12,500 nt of DNA, taken from contig JAPXFY010000013.1 in assembly GCA_030674185.1 (NCBI GenBank), forward strand, positions 45,322,464 to 45,334,963. The letters run 5' to 3'. Under the pieces are notes generated by a model that ran no database searches, was not told where the DNA came from, and worked only from the letters and a program-made list of their open reading frames with translations. Within the stretch, counting starts at the first letter, position 1. The number at the start of each line of letters is the position of its first letter. Origin of the DNA: Monoplex corrugatus. Its lineage: Eukaryota > Mollusca > Gastropoda > Littorinimorpha > Ranellidae. The position numbers and the translations under genes are program-made. Positions 7,641 to 12,500 of the stretch are shown piece by piece.

Positions 7641-8095
7641 CAATCAACGTACCAAAAACATTCATATTTTATTCATCAGAAATAGGGAAAAAAAATGGAC
7701 AGAGAAATTGAGACTAAAAGCCGGAGTTTCCAAAACGCAGATGTTCAGAACTGCTAACTTTCACCCCTTCCAAAACACCCAAGCATTCCCCATGGAATCA
7801 AAAAGCCAGATTTATCACTACAATCTTTGTACCCACACTGATTTACAAATGCCAGACCTGGTTTATAAACAAAGCGTATGTAAGAAAGATCACAACCTGT
7901 GAAATGAGATATCTCAGAAAAGGAGCTGGCAAGACTTACATAAAATAGAATTAAAAACGAAGAGACCCGAGAAATGGTTGTTGCCCCCCCCCCCCCCCAT
8001 GGTGGGGAGGTGGGGGGGGGATCCACAATGTTTGAAAGCTTTCTTTTGCAACATTCTTATAGCTAGTCCTCATATACTCTGAGAGTGGTAGGATT
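7641..8095. other. Unique sequence, no supported gene
   Basis: This is mixed sequence. A plus-strand frame of 64 codons (7708-7902) has normal composition but no recognisable domain, splice context or neighbour. At 7984-8020 there is a C run and a G run, listed separately. It may be dispersed-repeat debris, given the neighbouring elements. Confidence 0.5.
7984..8020. other. C15/G9 inverted run with quadruplex and i-motif potential
   Basis: Fifteen C (7984-7998) are followed by ATGGTGGGGAGGT and nine G (8012-8020). The arms can pair as a hairpin, and CCATGG at 7997-8002 forms a small palindrome at the junction. Each strand also has quadruplex or i-motif potential. Homopolymer lengths here are prone to sequencing error. 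Confidence 0.7.
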
Positions 8096-8244
8096 TTAAC
8101 CCTTTGACTCCCACACCTGTCCGCCAGAATCCTGCATTGTCAACCCTGCAAGCAAAGCAAAAACGTAACCCTTTGACTCCCTCACCCTATCCACCAGCTT
8201 CCTGCAGGAAGCTGGTGGATAGGGTGGGTAAGTCAAAGGGTTAA
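8096..8244. mobile_element. Non-autonomous piggyBac-like element with TTAA ends
   Basis: The segment is bounded by TTAA on both sides (8096-8099 and 8241-8244). Immediately inside are inverted termini, CCCTTTGACTCCCACACC on the left and the complement of CCCTTTGACTTACCCACCC on the right. TTAA target duplication and a terminal run beginning CCC are established features of the piggyBac superfamily and its MITEs. The interior is about 141 bp with no coding capacity, so any mobility would depend on a transposase encoded elsewhere. Internally there are further copies of the terminus (8167 forward, 8205-8240 inverted), so the element is a nested foldback. An additional inverted terminus-like piece, without TTAA, lies just outside at 8250-8280. 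Family assignment is by ends only. Confidence 0.45.
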
Positions 8245-8252
8245 GTTTTTGC
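8157..8252. repeat. Near-perfect loopless palindrome, 96 bp
   Basis: The dyad axis lies between 8204 and 8205, inside CCTGCAGG. The inner 78 bp (8166-8243) has 36 of 39 arm positions complementary; the three mismatches are clustered at arm positions 14-17 from the outside. The match continues outward through GCAAAAAC/GTTTTTGC with one mismatch. The arms carry ACCCTATCCACCAGCTTCC and its complement. There is no spacer, so the DNA can extrude as a cruciform. Confidence 0.9.
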
Positions 8253-8284
8253 AGTTGGTGGATAGGGTGTGGGAGTCAAAGTCT

Positions 8285-8640
8285 ACAGGACGGAACGAAA
8301 TGGCTGAGGCAAGACTTCTCAACCATAACATCACACAACAACAAGAGGATCAAGTGATTTAGCCACCTGACCAGTCAGCCTTTCGAGCTTACAAACACTT
8401 GATGCTCGGACTTTACAACCCACAGGAAGATCATGGCGGTTCCGGATAGACAGAATGCCAGACATATTCCCGGAAAATCGAACTGAACGTCTAGTCCTTC
8501 GGAAGGGGACGAAAAACAGGTCGGACCCGTGTGCCTTCTGGCTGCGCACGCCAAAGATCCCACAGCAGTTGAAAATCGTGGAAAGCAGGGTATTGCCCGG
8601 CAGCCTTGGTTAAAAAAAAAAAGGAAAAAAAAAAAAAGAA
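8285..8640 (+). mobile_element. Retroposon 3' tail with A-rich end
   Basis: The stretch 8489-8575 contains CCTTCGGAAGGGGACGAAAA, GGACCCGTGTGCC, GCGCACG and CAAAGATCCCACAGCA. It closely resembles a 3' segment (TTCGGATGGGACG, then a GTCCCGTGT block, then AAAGATCCCA) that I recall as common among retroposons (SINE or LINE tails) of mollusc genomes. It is followed by TTGCCCGGCAGCCTTGG and an A-rich end (8611-8638), consistent with plus-strand retrotransposition. The 5' boundary is not visible, and 8285-8488 is assigned only tentatively. No reverse transcriptase frame is present, so this is a truncated LINE or a SINE. The family is inferred from memory. Confidence 0.45.
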
Positions 8641-9239
8641 CATTGGAGAGATAGGTTGATTTCCCAGGTCCCACCCCTTGAAGACCAATTAACCTTCTTG
8701 CCTTTCTGAAGTCTTGATGAAAAAAAAAAAAATGAATACGAATGTGAATTTGAAGCGAGGAAGAGGGGATGGGCGCTGCCCTCGTGGTGCTGGCCCCGGC
8801 CGGGGAAAGTTGAGCCCTCTACCACCTCACTCCCCAACGCCCCCCACCCCCCCCCACCCCCCAGGGTTATGGAATTATATAGGTATGACCTCAGGACCTG
8901 GCCAGCTCGTGGGTTTATGTGCAGGTTGAAGGCTTGTGCCGTCATCATTCTGGATCTTCTCCATCACCTGTGACGTTAGTGGATATGGAATTCATTCCGA
9001 GCGCGGAGACGTGTTCCTGAGAAATTGCAACTGAAACTGAAACTGAAACATGACTCTACGCGAGGCTTCCCGTCAAACTTCAGACCATAATCTTCACCTC
9101 CCCACAACACCTACCGCTACAATCGGACGAAACAAACAAACAAACAAAAAATCAAGTAAGTACCGAACACATAAATAAATAAAATCATCGTATGAAGTAA
9201 AATGAATAATTCGACTCAAGGACAAGAACACAGTATGAA
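8641..9239. other. Unique sequence with C-rich and CTGAAA segments
   Basis: No gene is supported. Contents include an A run at 8719-8732 and a 12-bp GC palindrome CCCCGGCCGGGG at 8794-8805. A C-rich segment at about 8840-8862 has runs of six, nine and six C split by single A, giving quadruplex potential on the minus strand. Three CTGAAA copies lie at about 9031-9048, and AAAC and AAAT tracts near 9131-9150 and 9170-9184. It could be further dispersed-repeat debris. Confidence 0.55.
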
Positions 9240-9493
9240 TAAGAAGCGGAGAAGAAGAAGAAGAAGAAGAAGAAGAAGAAGAAGAAGGAAGAAGAAGAAG
9301 AAGAATTGCGAAGAAGAAGAAGAAGAAGAAGAAGAAGAAGGAAGAAGGAAGAAGAAGAAGAAGAAGAAGAAGAAGAAGAAGAAGAAGAAGAAGAAGAAGA
9401 AGAAGAAGAAGAAGAAGAAGAAGAAGAAGAAGAAGAAGAAGAAGAAGAAGAAGAAGAAGAAGAAGAAGAAGAAGAAGAAGAAGAAGAAGAAGA
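9240..9493. repeat. GAA/AAG trinucleotide tract, about 250 bp
   Basis: AAG repeats run almost without break, interrupted by AATTGCG at about 9303-9309 and a few GGAA phase shifts. The longest clean GAA stretch is about 145 bp (roughly 9348-9492), near 48 repeats. Long GAA tracts are known to form triplexes and to expand. The poly-Lys, poly-Glu and poly-Arg frames are artefacts. Confidence 0.97.
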
Positions 9494-9633
9494 TTAAAAA
9501 AAGACAGGAGGGGAGAGAGAGAGTGTGTGTGTGTGTGAGAGAGAGAGTGAGAGAGAGAGAAAGAGAGAAAGAGAGAGAGAGAGAGCGAAAGAGAGAGAGC
9601 AGATGAGAGAGATCAGAGAGATAGATCAAAGAG

Positions 9634-9680
<47 letters not shown>
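9494..9680. repeat. GA-rich tract with short GT block
   Basis: GA repeats with GAAA and GATC variants follow the GAA tract. A GT block sits at about 9522-9537, and a clean GA run lies at about 9638-9680. The tract ends directly at module copy 1. Confidence 0.95.
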
Positions 9681-9684
<4 letters not shown>

Positions 9685-9775
9685 TTAATTAATTCAAATA
9701 GGCCATAGTCCCTTATGAATGGATGTGAAAAACATTTAAACACACAAATATAAGTTCATAATTTCAATACGTAAA
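9681..9775. repeat. GA-field module copy 1
   Basis: This non-repetitive AT-rich island lies between GA tracts. Positions 9696-9758 align without gaps to 10053-10115 (53 of 63 identical). Shared anchors include CCCTTAT, AATGGATG, GAAAAA, ATTTAAA and AAGTTCA. No coding content. Confidence 0.85.
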
Positions 9776-9779
9776 TTGT

Positions 9780-9812
9780 CATAGAAAACAGAGAACAGAG
9801 GGAGAGACAGAG

Positions 9813-9847
<35 letters not shown>

Positions 9848-9983
9848 AGACAGAGACAAGAGAGAAAGAGAGAGAGAGTGAAAGAGACAGAGAGAGAGAG
9901 AGAGGGAGAGAGAGAGTGAGGGGAGAAAGAGAGAGGAGAGGACAGAGAAAGAGATAGAGAGACAGATAGACAGACAGACAGAC

Positions 9984-10028
<45 letters not shown>

Positions 10029-10045
10029 TAGAGAAAAAGAGGACA
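9780..10045. repeat. GA-rich tract with CAGA block
   Basis: GA repeats with GAGG, GAAA and CAGA variants; CAGA copies concentrate at about 9960-9989 and 10018-10029. The top strand is almost pure purine. The Ser-Leu frames on the minus strand are artefacts. Confidence 0.95.
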
Positions 10046-10125
10046 TTTGATTAAATAGGTCACAGCCCCTTATAAATGGATGCGAAAAATATTTAAATGT
10101 ACAAATACAAGTTCAGAGGAGCGAA
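10039..10125. repeat. GA-field module copy 2
   Basis: Second copy of the AT-rich island, 357 bp from the first. It carries the same anchors (CCCTTAT, AATGGATG, GAAAAA, ATTTAAA, AAGTTCA) and then passes into GA repeats at about 10128. It has a one-base difference in spacing at its left edge. Confidence 0.85.
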
Positions 10126-10385
10126 TAAGAGAGAGAAAGAGAGAGGAGAGAGAGGAGAGAGAGAGACAGACAGACAGAAGACAGAAGGAGACAGACAGAC
10201 AGACAGACAGACAAAGACAGAGAGAGAAGAGAGAGAGAGAGAAAGAGAGAAAGAGAGAGGAAAGAGAGAGAAAGAGAGAGAAAGAGAGAGAGAAAGAGAG
10301 AGCGAGAGAGATAGAAAGAGACAGAGACAGAGACAGAGAGAGGAAGAGTGGGGAAGAAAGAAGAGAGAAGGGAAAGAGAAGAGAT
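10126..10385. repeat. GA/CAGA/GAAA purine tract
   Basis: Purine-rich repeats with CAGA copies at about 10164-10213, a GAAA/GAGA mixture afterwards, and GACAGA near 10319-10337. It ends where unique sequence GATTGCC begins. Arg/Glu-rich frames here are artefacts. Confidence 0.95.
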
Positions 10386-10690
10386 TGCCTTTTGCTGGAC
10401 TACGATATTTAGCTCGTTTGTTAGCCCTCAACTGTCAGCCAAATTCACAAACAATGGAAGCATCGGCGTTTGATACCGGCGAAACAATGCAATTTCTTGC
10501 CAGGCGTTGTTGTTTCTCAGCCTCCTGTGCTAATCAATATGTCGTTTAGGATTTAATTTCTATAGTCGACGGACAACGCTTCAAATCATCGCTGTTTTTA
10601 ATAGGGGAAAAATGTTAACAGCAAATCAAACAGCAACAGAATAAAGGCAATAGAACATGAAAACAAAATAAAAGAAAATATAACAAACAA
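10386..10690. other. Unique island inside the purine field
   Basis: This 300-bp island of mixed sequence contains a 31-codon plus-strand frame (ATG at 10454, stop ending 10549) with ordinary composition. It is too short and unsupported to call. I see no similarity to the modules at 9696 and 10053. Nothing else recognised. Confidence 0.5.
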
Positions 10691-10728
10691 AAACAGGGGG
10701 AGTGAGAGAAAGAGAGAGAAAGAAAGAA

Positions 10729-10759
<31 letters not shown>

Positions 10760-10982
10760 CACAGACAGAGAGACTCAGATGAAGAGAGAGCGAGAGAGAG
10801 AGACAGAGAGAGAGACAGAGAGAGAGAAAGAGAGAGAGAGACGGACAGACAGACAGACAAACAAACAGAAACAGGGAAAGAGAGAGAGAGTCAAGAGACA
10901 GAGAAGAAGAACAAGAAGAAGAAGAACAAGAAGAAGAGGAACAAGAAGTAGAACAAGAAGAATATGATGAAGAAAAAGACAG

Positions 10983-11038
<56 letters not shown>

Positions 11039-11235
11039 ACAGACAGACATGAAGTAAGAGAGAGAGAGAGTGAGAGATAGAGAGAGCGAGAGAGAGACAG
11101 AGACAGAGAGACAGAGACAAAGAGAGAGAGAGAGAAGACAGACAGACAGAGACAGACAGACAGACAGACACAGACAGAGAGACACAGACAGAGAGAGAGA
11201 GAGAAAGAGAGGAAAATACAGACAGACAAACGGAC
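10690..11235. repeat. GA/CAGA/GAA purine tract
   Basis: Purine-rich repeats: GA, CAGA (about 10735-10765, 10839-10858, 11005-11034, 11140-11170) and a GAAGAAC/GAA block at about 10905-10960. CAGA and GA blocks alternate several times without a fixed period. Confidence 0.95.
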
Positions 11236-11305
11236 ACACACACAACACACACACACACACACACACACACACCACACACACACACACACAGACAGACAGA
11301 CAGGA
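11236..11305. repeat. AC microsatellite and CAGA tail
   Basis: Two AC runs (about 11236-11271 and 11274-11290) are followed by CAGACAGACAGACAGG. The tract closes the purine field on the right. Confidence 0.9.
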
Positions 11306-11685
11306 ATGCAGACAGAAACGATGCTATTGGTATTGATCACAAGACCAACCAACGCCAGCAAATCCTAGATCGGATACCTTTTAAAGAAGCTTTGTCATCC
11401 ACATAGTGCAGACCCCAAACAGACTTAAAAAAATTCATCTTGATTTAATACACTTCAATACTCACACACACCAATGCACTGCAGCCTCTCTCGCAGCTGC
11501 AGGACCTAAATTCATCTTAATACACTGTAATGCCCCACTTTGGTAGGCCTGCGGTGTACTCTTTCGTTGCAGCTGCAATGAAATGTTAAATCTGGATGCG
11601 AGTGTGTGTGTGTGATCGTTCGTAATCCCTGTCCTTCTGGTGCAAAGTGGTGGCATCAATGAAAATAGCAGGTTGGTTACATTTG
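11306..11685. other. Unique sequence with a diverged tandem dimer
   Basis: The block beginning AAATTCATCTT recurs at 11431 and 11508 (77 bp apart). Each is followed by an AATACACT segment, and each ends near a GCAGCTGC palindrome (about 11493-11501 and 11569-11576). Copy 1 has a five-base insertion (GATTT). A minus-strand frame of 65 codons (11462-11659) crosses the dimer and has no recognisable domain. No gene is supported. Confidence 0.5.
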
Positions 11686-11689
11686 TGGG

Positions 11690-11812
11690 TGATGGTAGTG
11701 GTGGTGGTGGTGGTGGTTGTTACGGTGATGGTGGTGGTGGTTGTGGTGACAGTGGGTGGTGGTGGTGGTATGTGTGTGTCTGTGTGTGTGTTTGTTGTGT
11801 TGTGTGTGTGTC
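11690..11812. repeat. GGT and GT tracts
   Basis: GGT/GTG repeats (about 11697-11770) with GATGGT variants pass into GT-rich sequence (about 11770-11812). The Gly-rich and Cys-Val frames are artefacts. Confidence 0.9.
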
Positions 11813-11841
11813 TCTCTCCCTCTGTCTCTCTCTCTCTATCC

Positions 11842-11879
<38 letters not shown>

Positions 11880-12430
11880 CTATCTGTCTGTCTGTCTATC
11901 TAATCTATCTATCTATCTGTCTGTCTGGTCTGTCTATCTATCTATCTGTCTGTCTATCTGTCCATCTATCTATCTATCTATCATATCTATCTGTCTGTCT
12001 GTCTGTATTATTTGTCTATCTGTCTATTTATCTCTCTGTCTGTCTGTATATTTGTCTGTCTATTTATCTTCTGTCTGTCTGTCTTCTAACTATCTATCTA
12101 TCTTATCTATCTGCGTCTATCTATCTATCTCTTCTTTTCTATCTATCTATCTGTCTGTCTGTCTCTATCTATCTATCTATCTATCTGTCATACCATCTTC
12201 TGTCTGTCTGTCTATTGTCTATCTGTCTACTGTCTGTCTGTCTATCTATCTATTTCTGTCTATTCTGTCTGTCTATCTATATCATTCTGTCTTTTTCTTC
12301 TGTCTTCTGTCTATCTGTCTCTGTCTGTTTTATCGATGTCTGGTCTGTCTGTCCTCTATCTGTCTGTCTGTCTATCAGTCTGTCTCTCTGTCTGTGTGGC
12401 AGTCTGTCTTTCTGCCTATCTGCCTGTCTT
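11813..12430. repeat. CTAT/CTGT tetranucleotide field, about 600 bp
   Basis: A CT run (about 11813-11860) leads into mixed CTAT and CTGT tetramers that fill the stretch. Blocks of one type alternate with blocks of the other, and phase slips (CTTCTG, TCATAT) increase to the right. The long Ser-Ile-Tyr-Leu frame across it is a translation of the tetramer. Confidence 0.95.
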
Positions 12431-12500
12431 TCAATCTATGTGACTGCGTGTGCGTTCGTGCGTGTGCGTACGTACGTGCCTGCGTGAGTGTATATGTGTG
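12431..12500. repeat. GT/GC-rich degenerate tract at window end
   Basis: GTGCGT, CGTACGTACGTG and GTGTATATGTGTG variants of alternating purine-pyrimidine sequence continue to the window edge. Confidence 0.85.

Noticed and set aside
7708..7902. 64-codon plus-strand frame of normal composition
   Set aside because: Length is within chance expectation, and no domain, homologue or splice context could be recognised by eye.
8166..8243. Palindrome as a bacterial-type terminator or integron attC site
   Set aside because: No T-run follows, there is no adjacent gene, and the setting is plainly eukaryotic. TTAA-bounded foldback DNA explains it better.
8331..8688. Minus-strand frames of 65-99 codons
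   Set aside because: They run antisense through the retroposon tail and its A-rich end (giving poly-Phe), so they are shadows of the mobile element.
9202..9743. Long frames rich in Lys, Glu, Arg or poly-Phe/Leu
   Set aside because: Direct translations of GAA and GA tracts, with no non-repetitive core.
10097..10549. 150-codon plus-strand frame ending in ordinary sequence
   Set aside because: Most of it is GA repeat. Only the last 50 or so codons are non-repetitive, and they show no recognisable domain or splice signal.
11756..12487. 243-codon frame, the longest in the window
   Set aside because: Ser-Ile-Tyr-Leu-Val-Cys composition follows from CTAT/CTGT tetramers, so it is a repeat artefact.

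Overview
This window reads as accessory, non-coding DNA from an animal nuclear genome. A gastropod or other mollusc is the best guess. The reasons are the density of di-, tri- and tetranucleotide microsatellites, a TTAA-bounded MITE-like palindrome, a degenerate tRNA-like SINE head, and a retroposon 3' tail resembling a block I associate with mollusc genomes. There are no bacterial-style genes, ribosome binding sites, operons or rRNA, and no intact tRNA. I recognise no complete protein-coding gene. Nearly every long open frame is a translation of a simple repeat (poly-CV, HT, KE, VGWL, SL) and is not biological. The only coding candidate is a short exon-like segment on the minus strand near position 330-470, ending in a good 5' splice site.

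Layout. 1-316 is a CA-rich microsatellite. 317-1470 is AT-rich single-copy-looking DNA with the exon candidate at its left edge. 1471-1580 is a poly-C run followed by a CAAA tract. About 1700-2525 hides an old, diverged tandem repeat that ends in GTA and GAT/AAT microsatellites. 2718-4092 is mostly pyrimidine on the top strand, interrupted by a CpG-containing island (about 3001-3415). 4093-4440 is G-rich with a strong quadruplex motif. 4441-5290 is a compound array in which GT tracts alternate with three copies of a 70-90 bp non-repetitive module. 5343-5527 is an AACC tract. 5896-6066 holds AC and GAAC tracts.

6301-6386 is a tRNA-like SINE fragment. 6405-7640 is a minisatellite of about 30 copies of a 41-42 bp unit. 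7640-9240 is a mosaic of transposon debris: a C-run/G-run hairpin, a piggyBac-like non-autonomous element with a near-perfect palindrome, and a retroposon 3' tail. 9240-11300 is purine-rich on the top strand (GAA, GA, CAGA), carries two diverged copies of a 63+ bp module, and contains one unique island (10386-10690). 11301-11690 is unique with a diverged tandem dimer. 11690-12500 runs through GGT/GT, then a long CTAT/CTGT tetranucleotide region, then GT-rich sequence.

There is no pathway or operon to describe. The interest lies in genome structure. Two microsatellite fields carry repeated non-repetitive islands between the tracts. The minisatellite shows linked variants that suggest local re-amplification. 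There is a dense cluster of non-B-DNA motifs at 3415-5290, and a short element with TTAA ends has internal nested inverted repeats. About half of the window is simple or tandem repeat. All family assignments here are from memory and by eye, without alignment.
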